A stretch of DNA of 64,000 nucleotides from Exiguobacterium sp. TNDT2 (lineage in GTDB: Bacteria; Bacillota; Bacilli; Exiguobacteriales; Exiguobacteriaceae). The stretch is taken from the NCBI RefSeq assembly GCF_003331145.1, contig NZ_QLVE01000002.1, forward strand, positions 124,001 through 188,000, given 5' to 3'. Below are positions 25,446 through 34,346 of the stretch, in pieces. Under the pieces are notes generated by a model. It was not told the origin of the DNA and ran no database searches. It was given only the letters and a program-made list of their open reading frames with translations. Both the position numbers and the translations under genes were made by a program. The first letter of the stretch is position 1. Every line of letters begins with the position of its first letter.

Positions 25446-26432
25446 TTAGTCGCGCATACGGACGATTAATTTGCCGCGCGCTTTGCGTGTTTGTAGCTGT
25501 TCCAAGCCATCTTTTAACCGTTCAAACGGCAAGACGTCCGTGACGAGGTCGTTCAACTCGCCCGCCTCGAGCAGCTTCATCATCTCTTCGGCCATATACG
25601 ACAAGTTACGGATGGCCCGCTCGTTCTCACTCGCATGGGCCGCACCGAGGGCGACTTCATGAATCGACGGCGACAACGTGAACCCTTTCATGTTCGACAT
25701 GTCAGGTGGACCGGCGATATAAGCGAGCTGTCCACTGAATGCGAGCCGGTCGAGGTCGGCCGTCGCCACATCGCGTCCGACCGTGTTCAAAATCAAGTCG
25801 ACCCCACGGCCGTCTGTCTCTTCCATGATTTTCTCCGTCACGTCCTCGACGTTGTAGTCGATGGCGACATCGGCACCGAGAGATGTGACCCAGTCAAAGT
25901 TTTCCGGCGATGCGGTCGTGAACACTTTAAGCCCAAGTTTTTTGGCGAGTTGAATTGCGTAACCACCGACCCCGCCCGCTCCGGCGTGGACGAGAATCGT
26001 CTCTTTGTCGCGCGTGTTCAACTTCTGCATGATAGCCTCATACGCTGTCATGCCGGCACAGAGGATGGCCGCAGCGGCCTCGTCGCTCACTTCCGGCGGA
26101 ACGACGGCGCAAGCACGCGCATCGACCACCGCATACTCGGCGAAGCCGCCGTTGTTTCCAAGGCTCGTATGGACGGCGACACGTGAACCGGTAATGATAT
26201 TGGCGATGCTCGAACCGACTTCGACGACTTCCCCGACGAGGTCGACGCCGAGAATGTGTGGGTACGACCAGTTCGGGTTGCCGTTCGTGCCGACTTTATA
26301 GTCGACCGGGTTCAACGCGACCGCTTCGACTTTGATGAGCAGTTCGCCCGCATCTGGTGTCGGCCGCTCCACCTCACCGATGTATAGATGTTCTAATCCA
26401 GGTTGATCAAGTAGCCAAGCCTTCATGCTCAA
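25446..26432 (-). CDS. Zinc-independent MDR/quinone oxidoreductase family protein
   Basis: About 328 residues of the medium-chain dehydrogenase/reductase superfamily: a GroES-like N-terminal half and a Rossmann half with HAGAGGVGGYAIQLAK. The zinc-ligand set of alcohol dehydrogenases is absent, pointing to an NADPH quinone or enone reductase. The start is either TTG 26432, overlapping the VOC stop, or ATG 26426; AAGGAG is slightly close to the first and slightly far from the second. Same operon as the VOC gene, divergent from an HxlR regulator. Confidence 0.87.
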   Translation of the reverse strand: MSMKAWLLDQPGLEHLYIGEVERPTPDAGELLIKVEAVALNPVDYKVGTNGNPNWSYPHILGVDLVGEVVEVGSSIANIITGSRVAVHTSLGNNGGFAEYAVVDARACAVVPPEVSDEAAAAILCAGMTAYEAIMQKLNTRDKETILVHAGAGGVGGYAIQLAKKLGLKVFTTASPENFDWVTSLGADVAIDYNVEDVTEKIMEETDGRGVDLILNTVGRDVATADLDRLAFSGQLAYIAGPPDMSNMKGFTLSPSIHEVALGAAHASENERAIRNLSYMAEEMMKLLEAGELNDLVTDVLPFERLKDGLEQLQTRKARGKLIVRMRD

Positions 26433-26926
26433 TACGCTCCTTCCGAATACGTCAGTTCATAGGAATGCGAGTAGATTTCGACGAGGTTGCCGAACGGGTC
26501 TTCACAATACACCATCCGGTACGGTTTATCGCCCGGGTAATATTCCCGGATTGGCATCCGTTGTTTCCCGCCATGGGCGACGATTTTCTCAACGAGCCCT
26601 TCGATGTCCGGGTCTTGAACACAATAGTGGAAAATACCCGTCTTCCAAAACTCGAAATTATTCTCCGGCAACTCATTGTTCGGGAACTCGAACAGCTCGA
26701 TGCCAATCTTATCACCCGTCGACATGTGGGCGATTCTGAAGCTGCCCCAGCCCGGTCCGAATACGTCCGAGCACATGACACCGATCGGCGAGTCGTCCTC
26801 GACGACGTCCGATGGTTGCATGATGGTGTACCAGCCCATCACGTCCTCATAAAATTTAACTGCTTCGGTCACACTCGGGACCGATAGCCCGATATGTGAG
26901 AATGTACGTGGATATGTCACTGTCAT
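26429..26926 (-). CDS. VOC (glyoxalase/dioxygenase fold) protein
   Basis: 165 residues with two beta-alpha-beta-beta-beta units: FSHIGLSVPSVTEAVKFYEDV and FHYCVQDPDIEGLV, ending in DPFGNLVEIYS. Metal ligands are plausible at His11, His101 and Glu of VEIYS. Likely handles an electrophile or aromatic together with the downstream reductase, with which it overlaps by four bases. Substrate unknown. Confidence 0.85.
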   Translation of the reverse strand: MTVTYPRTFSHIGLSVPSVTEAVKFYEDVMGWYTIMQPSDVVEDDSPIGVMCSDVFGPGWGSFRIAHMSTGDKIGIELFEFPNNELPENNFEFWKTGIFHYCVQDPDIEGLVEKIVAHGGKQRMPIREYYPGDKPYRMVYCEDPFGNLVEIYSHSYELTYSEGAY

Positions 26927-27031
26927 CCGCTCCTTTTTGTTTGCTCAATTTGATGGATAACGATACGATACCTTCATCGAAGCAATAAAAAAAGTACGCA
27001 CATTCAAGTAACTACCCGAAAGCGAGGCGAA

Positions 27032-27343
27032 TTGAACATGACGACCCCGTTCCCCGTCAATAAGGCGCTCGACATCATCGGCGGTAAATGGCGGCCTCAA
27101 GTGTACTGTACGCTCGAGAACGGCCCGCGCCGCTTCTCGGAGATTCAGCGCGCCATCCCTGACGTCAGCCGTAAAGTGTTGACCGACCAACTCCGTGAAC
27201 TCGAACAACTCGGCATGGTCCGCCGCATCGACTACTCGACCGAGAAACAGCTTCACGTCGAATACTCGCTCACCGAAGACGCACTCAGCCTGCAACCGGC
27301 GATGAAGGCGCTCTGCTCGTGGGGCGAGACACGAGACGAATAA
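27032..27343 (+). CDS. HxlR family transcriptional regulator
   Basis: About 103 residues of the HxlR/MarR-like winged helix: ALDIIGGKWRPQVYCTL, then FSEIQRAIPDVSRKVLTDQLRELE. The start is TTG 27032 or ATG 27038. Cysteines are at VYCTL and ALCSW; the N-terminal redox cysteine of YodB-type sensors is not at its usual place. Divergent from the VOC/reductase operon, which it very probably controls in response to quinones or aldehydes. Confidence 0.88.
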   Translation: MNMTTPFPVNKALDIIGGKWRPQVYCTLENGPRRFSEIQRAIPDVSRKVLTDQLRELEQLGMVRRIDYSTEKQLHVEYSLTEDALSLQPAMKALCSWGETRDE

Positions 27344-27370
27344 ACCCTCGCCGAATCCGGCGAGGGTTTT
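27342..27370. terminator. Bidirectional terminator after hxlR
   Basis: AACCCTCGCCG pairs with CGGCGAGGGTT, then TTTG; shared with the convergent VOC gene. Confidence 0.85.
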
Positions 27371-27371
27371 G

Positions 27372-27752
27372 TCATGCTGCGAACAGACTGATGAGGTTTC
27401 CATCCGGATCGATGACGATGGCGTAACGTTGCCCCCAGAACGCATCCCACGGTTCCCGATGCGAGGCATAGCCGTGCTCGACGATTGCCTCATAACGCGC
27501 ATCCAGCTCATTTCGACTGTCACATAAGAAGGCGAGTTCGACCCGGTGCCCCGTCGCCGGTTTCCATTCCCCATACACCGACTCCGCCACTTCGACCGTA
27601 TCGAAAGCGAGCCGGACACCGCCGTCATCGATTTCGACGTGCGCTTCCCCATCCATCGCTTCCGGGATTGATAGGCCGAGCAAACGGTAAAAATCGAGCG
27701 CCCGTTTCATGTCTTCGACGACGATGCCAATCATATCTAGCTTGATTCCCAT
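27372..27752 (-). CDS. Small VOC family protein
   Basis: 126 residues: MIGIVVEDMKRALDFYRLLGL start, FWGQRYAIVIDPDGNLISLF end. A single glyoxalase/bleomycin-resistance-type domain, expected to work as a dimer. Metal ligands are not obvious at all positions, so it could bind rather than transform a ligand. Monocistronic. Confidence 0.85.
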   Translation of the reverse strand: MGIKLDMIGIVVEDMKRALDFYRLLGLSIPEAMDGEAHVEIDDGGVRLAFDTVEVAESVYGEWKPATGHRVELAFLCDSRNELDARYEAIVEHGYASHREPWDAFWGQRYAIVIDPDGNLISLFAA

Positions 27753-27831
27753 GTGATCACCTCATTTTCCAAGTTGGTGGTGCTATGATGAGTGTAGCAC
27801 TACATCCTGCTCGTGAAACGAGGAAATTCAA

Positions 27832-28317
27832 ATGACCCATCAATTCGCTGTCCTGACCCAGCCACAGGCGGAAACGATCGCCTACACGTGGCATTACGAA
27901 GGCGATTATGCGTTTTACAATATGGAGGCCGATCAGGACGATTTGGCCGAATTTTTAGACGCCGAACAGCGCGGACAGTCGGTGTTCGCCATCACCTCAG
28001 ACGAGGAATTGGTCGGCTTCGTGAGCGTCGCGCAAGCGGATGCCGAGACGGTCGATATCGGGCTCGGCATGAAGCCCGATTTGACCGGGAACGGGAGCGG
28101 ACGGACGTTCGTCACATCGATTCTCGACTTCGTCAAAACGACGTACTCACCTCATCGCATCACCTTGTCCGTCGCCGCCTTCAACGTGCGGGCAATCCGT
28201 GTCTATGAGTCGTGCGGGTTCACGCAGACCGGTTCGTTCCAACAAGCGACAAACGGGAGCACGTTCACTTTCATCCAAATGGAACGTCAAGAAAGTCCTC
28301 AGAACCAACCGTTCTGA
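27832..28317 (+). CDS. GNAT family N-acetyltransferase
   Basis: 161 residues. The acetyl-CoA loop is visible as KPDLTGNGSGRTFV, followed by SVAAFNVRAIRVYESCGF, the GNAT motif B region. The substrate is unknown. The C-terminal eight codons and the stop are part of a terminator stem, so the tail (QESPQNQPF) is probably dispensable. A GAGG-type site precedes the ATG. Confidence 0.85.
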   Translation: MTHQFAVLTQPQAETIAYTWHYEGDYAFYNMEADQDDLAEFLDAEQRGQSVFAITSDEELVGFVSVAQADAETVDIGLGMKPDLTGNGSGRTFVTSILDFVKTTYSPHRITLSVAAFNVRAIRVYESCGFTQTGSFQQATNGSTFTFIQMERQESPQNQPF

Positions 28318-28325
28318 GGACTTTT
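28292..28325. terminator. Bidirectional terminator overlapping the GNAT 3' end
   Basis: AAGTCCTCAGAAC pairs with GTTCTGAGGACTT around CAACC. The GNAT stop codon lies in the 3' arm. It serves the convergent ABC permease gene as well. Confidence 0.9.
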
Positions 28326-28326
28326 C

Positions 28327-29328
28327 CTATGTGAGCTGCTTCTTTTGGATGTATGACAAGCCGAGCGCCGCAATCAAAATTGTGCCTTTGACGATGTCTT
28401 GTGCGTAATATGGCACGTCCCACATTGTCAGTCCGTTCAGCAAAATCCCAATCAAGATGGCACCGATCAACGTACCGACGACGTTCGGTCGCCCGGTCCC
28501 GAAGACGGCGTAGCCGATATAGGCGGCCGCGACCGCGTCCATGAGGAGCGGTGCTCCGGCCGATACTTGTCCCGTGCCGATGCGTGACGCCAAAATGATG
28601 CCGCCGATGGCTGCGAACAGACCACTCAACACATACGCGTACAGTTTGATCCGCGTGACGGCGATACCGGAGCGGCGAGCCGCCTCGACGTTCGAGCCGA
28701 CGTAATAAAACTCGCGTCCCGTCTTCGAATACGTCAAAAATAGATGGGCTCCGGCGAAGAAGAGAATCATCAAGATGGCGACGAACGGGACAGGACCGAT
28801 CGAACCTTGGCCGATGAAAAGGAACGACGGGATAAAACGTCCCGGTGCCGTTCCCCCTTCAATTGGCATGTTGTCATAAATCGAGAATCCTTTCGTATAC
28901 GTCAATTGGACCCCGTTGATGACGTACATGATGGCGAGCGTCGCGAGCAAATCCGGCAACCGGAACTTGATCGTCACGAGCGCGTTCAACAGCCCGACGA
29001 GCACGCCGAGGGCAATCGGGACGAGAAGAGCGACGAGCAGTTCTTGGCTATGTAACACGAGGCTCGAAGCCGCCCCAATCGTTGCGAGGCTCGCCGTCGA
29101 GCCGACCGACAAGTCGAACCCGCCGACGATGAGCGAGAACGTGACCCCGAGGGCGAGCAAGGAAACGATTGATACGGACTTGATGATGTCGCTGAAGTTC
29201 GCATACGTCAAAAACTGGTCGTTCGTCACACCGAAGACGGCGATGAGTGCGAGAATCGCGAACAACGTCCCGTATTGACCGATGCCGCTGAAGCGTTTCG
29301 TGCGTTGTTTGATGACGAGTTGGGCCAT
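28327..29328 (-). CDS. ABC transporter permease, RbsC-like (probable methylthioribose importer)
   Basis: About 333 residues with 8-10 helices and the BPD_transp_2 pattern LSVGSTASLATIGA and GRPNVVGTLIGAILIG of sugar permeases. The ATG at 29328 has GGAGGCG and follows the ATPase stop after one base. Last gene of the mtnK operon. Family specificity is for sugars or nucleosides; location under S-box control beside mtnK and mtnA points to 5-methylthioribose. That substrate is inference. Confidence 0.87.
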   Translation of the reverse strand: MAQLVIKQRTKRFSGIGQYGTLFAILALIAVFGVTNDQFLTYANFSDIIKSVSIVSLLALGVTFSLIVGGFDLSVGSTASLATIGAASSLVLHSQELLVALLVPIALGVLVGLLNALVTIKFRLPDLLATLAIMYVINGVQLTYTKGFSIYDNMPIEGGTAPGRFIPSFLFIGQGSIGPVPFVAILMILFFAGAHLFLTYSKTGREFYYVGSNVEAARRSGIAVTRIKLYAYVLSGLFAAIGGIILASRIGTGQVSAGAPLLMDAVAAAYIGYAVFGTGRPNVVGTLIGAILIGILLNGLTMWDVPYYAQDIVKGTILIAALGLSYIQKKQLT

Positions 29329-29329
29329 G

Positions 29330-30703
29330 TTAGACGCCTCCTTTCTGTTGCCAACGGCCACGGTCGAGCCAAAGCGTCCGGTTGGCGATCAATTCTAGTT
29401 CATGCGGTTCACTCGAGGTGAAGATGACCGTCTTCCCGTCTTTGGCGAGACGGGTGACGAGTTCATAAATATCCCGTTTCGCCGTCACGTCGACGCCTTT
29501 CGTCGGTTCGTCGAGCAGATAGACGTCCCGGTCCTCGAGGAGCCATTTGCTGAGGACGACTTTTTGTTGATTCCCCCCGCTCAGCTCTCGGACCGGTTGC
29601 CCGACCTGGTCGTATTTCACGCGCAGCGAGGCCAAGATGCGCGTGACCGCGTTCGCCTTCCCTTCAATCGCGAGGACGTTCCGTTCAATCGAATCGTCGA
29701 GGAAAAGCCCCTGTTTCCGGCGTTCTTCCGGTACGAGGGCGAATCCGGACCGGACCGCCTGACGCGGTTCGCGAATCTTGATTGGTTTCCCGTCCAACGT
29801 CACTTGCTGTTCGACACCGGAGAGACCAAATAGTGCCTCGATCAACTCCGTCTTCCCGCTCCCGGTGACACCGCCGATGCCGACGACTTCGCCTTTATAC
29901 GCCGTGAACGACAGCCTCGTCCCGAACGTCGGTAACGTGAGCTCCGCCTGAATCCGGGTCTCGGTTTTAGGAACGGCTTTCTCTACCGCTTCTGCCATGT
30001 CGGATCCGCTCAAATACGTATGGATATCCGGTTCTGACAACGTCTGAAACGGCCCTTCGTAAGCGATGCGCCCATCCCGGAGGAACGTCGTCGTCGTGGT
30101 GACGCGCGACAGTTCGTCTGACCGGTGCGTGATGAGAAGAATGCCGACGCCTTCTTCTGCGAGCGACTGTAGTAACGTGAGCAGTGCCGCCGCATCATCC
30201 GTCGACAAGGCGGCCGTCGGTTCGTCGAGCAAGAGGTAGGCCGCATCACTCGCGAGTGCCCGCGCAATCAAGACACGTTGTTTGACGCTGAGCGGGAAAC
30301 GGCCGACCGGTTCGGTCACGTCAATCTCTAGCCCGACGCGTTCCAAGTAAGTAGCCGCTCGCTGTTTTAGCTCACGAGGCCGAATCCGTTCGACCCCCTG
30401 CCACGGCACGACGTTCTCATAAATCGGTAAATCGAGATAGAGGGCGTCATCGACTTCTTGCGACACCGTGATGACCCCGCGGCGAATCGCCTCGGCCGGT
30501 GTGAGTGTGACCGCCGTCTCGTCGAGCTCGACCGTCCCGGATGTCGGGATGATGGCGCCACTCAACAGCTTCACGAGCGTGCTCTTTCCGGCCCCGTTCA
30601 ATCCGAGCAAGCCATGAATCTCGCCACGGCGGAGCGTGAAGCTGACATCGTCGAGCACGGTGACATCGCCATATCGTTTCGTGACACGTTCGAGCCGTAA
30701 CAT
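29330..30703 (-). CDS. Sugar-type ABC transporter ATPase with two ABC domains, RbsA-like
   Basis: 457 residues with two nucleotide-binding domains. The first has Walker A GLNGAGKST and LLLDEPTAAL; the second has GGVTGSGKTE, the signature LSGGNQQKV and LLDEPTKGVD. The first domain's signature is degenerate (FPLSVKQRV), which is common in RbsA/MglA types. It is somewhat shorter than the usual 490-510 residues. Its ATG overlaps the binding-protein stop (TGATG). Confidence 0.9.
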   Translation of the reverse strand: MLRLERVTKRYGDVTVLDDVSFTLRRGEIHGLLGLNGAGKSTLVKLLSGAIIPTSGTVELDETAVTLTPAEAIRRGVITVSQEVDDALYLDLPIYENVVPWQGVERIRPRELKQRAATYLERVGLEIDVTEPVGRFPLSVKQRVLIARALASDAAYLLLDEPTAALSTDDAAALLTLLQSLAEEGVGILLITHRSDELSRVTTTTTFLRDGRIAYEGPFQTLSEPDIHTYLSGSDMAEAVEKAVPKTETRIQAELTLPTFGTRLSFTAYKGEVVGIGGVTGSGKTELIEALFGLSGVEQQVTLDGKPIKIREPRQAVRSGFALVPEERRKQGLFLDDSIERNVLAIEGKANAVTRILASLRVKYDQVGQPVRELSGGNQQKVVLSKWLLEDRDVYLLDEPTKGVDVTAKRDIYELVTRLAKDGKTVIFTSSEPHELELIANRTLWLDRGRWQQKGGV

Positions 30704-31779
30704 CAGTCCGTCCCTTTCATCCAGTCCGACCAGGCCGCGTCTGAAGCGCCCCAGTTCGGGACGTATTGGCCGAGGTCGTCCATCGTCACTTTCTCGTCCG
30801 GCAAGACGTCACGATCGACGAGATACGGATCGACCGAATGAATCGACGGCGTCTCTTCACCCGCTAGTTTTTGATACGCGTAACGGACTTGGATTCGTCC
30901 GATTTCAGCCGGGTCGGTCGCCGCCGTCACTTTCCACGGGCTGCCGTCCTCTTGCATGAGTTGCAGGTCTTCGTCACTCAAATCGATGCCATAGACGGCG
31001 ATCTCATCGCGTCCGGCTTGTTTGATGGCACGGCTCGCTCCTTTGGCGAACTCGTCCCACATCGCGAATACGGCATCAATCTCGCCTTCCGGATACTTCT
31101 TCAAAATCGCTTCCATCTGACTCTGTGTATCGAGCGCCGTATTGTTCGTCGCCGAACCGAACTTGGCGACTTCCGTGATGCCTGGGTAGCGTTTTAAGAA
31201 TGCATCATAAATCGTGTGGCGTCGTTCCATCGGCGTGAATCCCCCGACCCAAATCGTGACGATTTTGCCTTCGCCGTCTAAATCTTCGGCGAGTGCCTTG
31301 AGCGAACGCCAGGCGAGCGAATAGTCGTCCTGGTCGATGACGGTCACCCCTTCGTTCGTCAAATCGTTGTCGAACGCGACGACTTTGATGCCTTTGTCGA
31401 GCGCGCGTTGGACGGGTTCTTTCAATGCATCGGCGCGGCCATGGTCAATCAAGATGACGTCGACCCCTTGTGTCGTCGCCGTATCGACGTAGCTTGCCAT
31501 CTTCGACAGGTCGTTGTCGGCGTTATACACTTTCACGTTGCCGCCGAACGATTCGACTTGTTCCGTCACCCCGTTAATATACTGCGACGAGAACGTCCCG
31601 ATCGACATCTGCATGATGAGGGCGACGTCGATCTCTTTCGGCAACGTCCCGTTCGAGACCGAGACGGGTTTCGTCTCTGCCGTCTTCTCGGCCGGCTTCG
31701 ATGGAGCCGCTTGCTCGTTCGTGCAACCGACGAGCGCCAAGACGAATGTGAATAACAAAATCAATAGTTTTTTAGACAT
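30703..31779 (-). CDS. Substrate-binding lipoprotein, RbsB-like (probable methylthioribose binding)
   Basis: 358 residues. Signal peptide with lipobox ALVGC (C19), then a periplasmic-binding-protein type 1 fold as in sugar ABC systems. AGGGGG precedes the ATG. It overlaps the end of mtnA by eight bases, so it belongs to the mtnK-mtnA transcript. The ligand is inferred from operon context as 5-methylthioribose; ribose-like binding supports this but is not proof. Confidence 0.87.
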   Translation of the reverse strand: MSKKLLILLFTFVLALVGCTNEQAAPSKPAEKTAETKPVSVSNGTLPKEIDVALIMQMSIGTFSSQYINGVTEQVESFGGNVKVYNADNDLSKMASYVDTATTQGVDVILIDHGRADALKEPVQRALDKGIKVVAFDNDLTNEGVTVIDQDDYSLAWRSLKALAEDLDGEGKIVTIWVGGFTPMERRHTIYDAFLKRYPGITEVAKFGSATNNTALDTQSQMEAILKKYPEGEIDAVFAMWDEFAKGASRAIKQAGRDEIAVYGIDLSDEDLQLMQEDGSPWKVTAATDPAEIGRIQVRYAYQKLAGEETPSIHSVDPYLVDRDVLPDEKVTMDDLGQYVPNWGASDAAWSDWMKGTD

Positions 31780-32806
31780 GAATCGTTCCCCCTACATGGT
31801 GTGTGATGGCGGCCTCTGTCGGTGCGAACACACCCGCCTCGGTGATAAGTCCGGTGATGAGGTCGGGCGTCGTGACGTCGAACGCCGGATTGAAGACGGT
31901 GATGCCGACGGGCGCCGTCGGGTGACCACCGATATGTGTGACTTCTGACGGGTTGCGCTCCTCGATTTCAATCGTGTCGTCCGCCGTCAAATCGAACGTC
32001 GAATGCGGCGCCGCGACGTAGAACGGAATGCCGTAATGCTTGGCGAGGATGGCGAGCTGCAACGTCCCAATCTTATTGGCGACGTGACCCGTCCGTGTGA
32101 TGCGGTCGGCTCCGACGATGATGGCGTTGACTCGTTTCGATTGAATCGTCCAAGCCGCCATATTGTCCGTGATGAGCGTCACGTCGATATCGGCCCGATC
32201 GAGCTCCCAGACGGTGAGGCGTGCCCCTTGCAGGAGCGGTCGCGTCTCACAGGCGAAGACGTTGAAGGATACGCCGCGTTCTTTTCCGACATAAAACGGT
32301 GCGAGCGCCGTGCCATAACGCGATGTCGCGATGGCACCGGCGTTGCAGATCGTCAACACGTTCCCCCCGGCCGGCAACACCGTCAGTGCATGCTCGCCGA
32401 TGGCCCGATACGTATCGATGTCCCGGTCGTACAACGCGATGGCGCGGCGTTTGATTTCCTCGGCAATCGCCTCAAAGTCGTCCCCGACATTCAAATCAAG
32501 GAGCGACTCGATTACGTTTTGCAGATTGACCGCCGTCGGCCGGGTCGCGATCAAGCGGCGTCCGACGAGGTCGAGCCGACGCGTGAAGTCCGGATCGTCA
32601 ACTAACCGTCCCGCCTGTTTGGCGAGGACAAACGCCCCGAAATAAGCGATGGCCGGGGCGCCACGGACTTGGAGCGTCTCGATGGCATGTTCGGCTTGTT
32701 CAAGCGTCTCGATCGTCACGTAACGCTCTTCATGCGGTAACAACGTCTGATCCAATACGATGAGTTCGTCCGTTTGCGAATTAAAGCGGATGTTTTGGAC
32801 CGTCAT
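31772..32806 (-). CDS. mtnA: S-methyl-5-thioribose-1-phosphate isomerase MtnA
   Basis: 344 residues of the eIF2B-like family. MtnA converts methylthioribose-1-phosphate to methylthioribulose-1-phosphate. Visible family segments are VRGAPAIAYFGAF, LTICNAGAIATSRYGTAL with the catalytic cysteine, VGADRITRTGHVANKIGT with the catalytic aspartate, and FYVAAPHSTFD. The ATG overlaps the mtnK stop by four bases. Second gene of the S-box-led operon. Confidence 0.96.
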   Translation of the reverse strand: MTVQNIRFNSQTDELIVLDQTLLPHEERYVTIETLEQAEHAIETLQVRGAPAIAYFGAFVLAKQAGRLVDDPDFTRRLDLVGRRLIATRPTAVNLQNVIESLLDLNVGDDFEAIAEEIKRRAIALYDRDIDTYRAIGEHALTVLPAGGNVLTICNAGAIATSRYGTALAPFYVGKERGVSFNVFACETRPLLQGARLTVWELDRADIDVTLITDNMAAWTIQSKRVNAIIVGADRITRTGHVANKIGTLQLAILAKHYGIPFYVAAPHSTFDLTADDTIEIEERNPSEVTHIGGHPTAPVGITVFNPAFDVTTPDLITGLITEAGVFAPTEAAITHHVGGTIHV

Positions 32807-33957
32807 ATACGCACCCCCGACAAAAGCGTCACCAAGTCGTCAATCGATTCGACGCTGTGGCGTTCTTTAATGAGCGCCGTCCCGAGGGCGAGCGCGTCAC
32901 GTTTTCGTTCGAGCCGCGTCGCTTCCGGCAACGTCTCGAGATCGGCGACACCGGCGAGTCCGACGGTACGACGAATGAGCTCGCAACCGGCGTAGCCGAT
33001 CGTGTCACTGAAGATTGTCCGCAACAATTCGTCGACAAAACCAATCGTGTTGAACGGCTCGACAGCGCGCTCAAAGTTGGCCCGGAACGTCTTCTCAAAC
33101 GTCTCCCATACCGTCAAGACGTCTGTGAAACGCTCGAAGCGCTTGAGCGGGTCATGGAACGTCGACAACGTTAAATGGGCGATGATTTGGCCTAGATCGA
33201 AGCCAAACGGTCCGTAAAATGCAAATTCTGGATCGATGATCTTCGTTTCTTGTTGGGTCGCGAAGATGCTACCTGTATGTAGGTCTCCATGCAGGAGTGC
33301 CTCATGTTTCGTGACAAAACCGACTTTCAGTTTCGTCACCTCGACCTTGAGCGCTTGGTCTTGCCAAAGGCGTTCGACATCTTCTCGAAGCGCCACCTCG
33401 ATGTTGTTCGACTCCGCGTCTTTGAACGGGTCGGTGAAGATGAGCTTCTCGGTGATGTCACACAGTTCTGGATTGTAATAGTCACGTTCAATCCGCTTCT
33501 TCGTGATTGGTCCTGCCGCGTAATCCGACGTCGCGAACAGCGTCTCGCCTAAAAACTCACCGACATGACGGGCGAGTTCAGGATACGTTTTCCCTTCCAA
33601 ATAGCCTGTCCGAACAATCTCAAAATCTGACAGGTCCTCTAAAATCGTGTAGGCGAGCGTGCGGTCACTGCCAAGCACGACTGGCACGAAACGAGGGACG
33701 ACGTTGGCGAATTCGCGCAACGCCAACTGCTCGATCCACGCCCGTTCAAGTGTGAGCGGCCAACTTTCGCCGACGACTTTCGCATACGGGAGCGCCTGTT
33801 TGACGATGAGACTCGTTTCGCCTTGTCGTATGCGGAAAACGAGGTTCAAATTGCCGTCTCCAATCTCCTCGCAATGCGTGATGCCTCCGTCTTCGATTAA
33901 CCCCAACGTTTTCACATGCTCGACGACGGTCTGTTCTGTAAATGGTTGATATGACAT
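32803..33957 (-). CDS. mtnK: S-methyl-5-thioribose kinase MtnK
   Basis: 384 residues with a choline-kinase-like fold. MtnK phosphorylates methylthioribose with ATP. Motifs: GDGNLNLVFRI in the nucleotide loop, IVKQALPYAKVVGESWPLT (partly quoted), and the catalytic loop LLHGDLHTGSIF followed by IIDPEFAFYGP. The ATG at 33957 has AAGGGGAA; the longer frame begins inside the riboswitch terminator region and is rejected. First gene after the minus-strand SAM-I riboswitch. Confidence 0.95.
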   Translation of the reverse strand: MSYQPFTEQTVVEHVKTLGLIEDGGITHCEEIGDGNLNLVFRIRQGETSLIVKQALPYAKVVGESWPLTLERAWIEQLALREFANVVPRFVPVVLGSDRTLAYTILEDLSDFEIVRTGYLEGKTYPELARHVGEFLGETLFATSDYAAGPITKKRIERDYYNPELCDITEKLIFTDPFKDAESNNIEVALREDVERLWQDQALKVEVTKLKVGFVTKHEALLHGDLHTGSIFATQQETKIIDPEFAFYGPFGFDLGQIIAHLTLSTFHDPLKRFERFTDVLTVWETFEKTFRANFERAVEPFNTIGFVDELLRTIFSDTIGYAGCELIRRTVGLAGVADLETLPEATRLERKRDALALGTALIKERHSVESIDDLVTLLSGVRI

Positions 33958-33986
33958 GATGTTTTCCCCTTCCTGTACGTTGCCCA

Positions 33987-34141
33987 CAAAAAAAGCCCCT
34001 TTCTCCGCGAGAAAGAGGCACAGCCAAACTGGTTGTTCCTCTCATCTGTCAGACATACGTCTGGTGGATGTAGCACCGTGCCTAGTGGTCGGTTGCTGCG
34101 GCGTCATCGGGCCAATTCCCTCTGCCAACTCGCGATAAGAG
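33987..34141 (-). ncRNA. SAM-I (S-box) riboswitch of the mtnK operon
   Basis: On the minus strand, P1 arms CTCTTATC (34141-34134) and GATGAGAG (34046-34039) enclose the conserved core TTGGCCCGATG, GCAGCAACC and GCACGGTGCTA. A terminator (GCCTCTTTCTC / GAGAAAGGGGC, then seven T) follows at 34020-33987. SAM binding should end transcription before mtnK. Confidence 0.93.
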
Positions 34142-34174
34142 TGTGTTATTCGATTCGGTGAACTTATGTGATGA

Positions 34175-34204
34175 ATATTACGGACTTGATGTCATAATTG
34201 TCAA
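34175..34204 (-). promoter_or_regulatory. Promoter of the mtnK operon
   Basis: On the minus strand: TTGACA, 18-base spacer, TAATAT, about 30 bases before the aptamer. Confidence 0.65.
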
Positions 34205-34288
34205 CGTCATTTTTTCCATGCAAACCCATCTTTTTTTGTGCATATATAGAAACAACTTCCCGAAATAATTTTTTTGGAAAAAAAGGAA

Positions 34289-34317
34289 TTGACGACGTGA
34301 CGATTCTGTGCAAAAAT
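34289..34317 (+). promoter_or_regulatory. Likely promoter of the mtnW operon
   Basis: TTGACG, 17-base spacer, AAAAAT (weak -10), about 25 bases before the plus-strand aptamer. Confidence 0.45.
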
Positions 34318-34346
34318 TCAATTAAATTTCACAACTTCAAATCACA

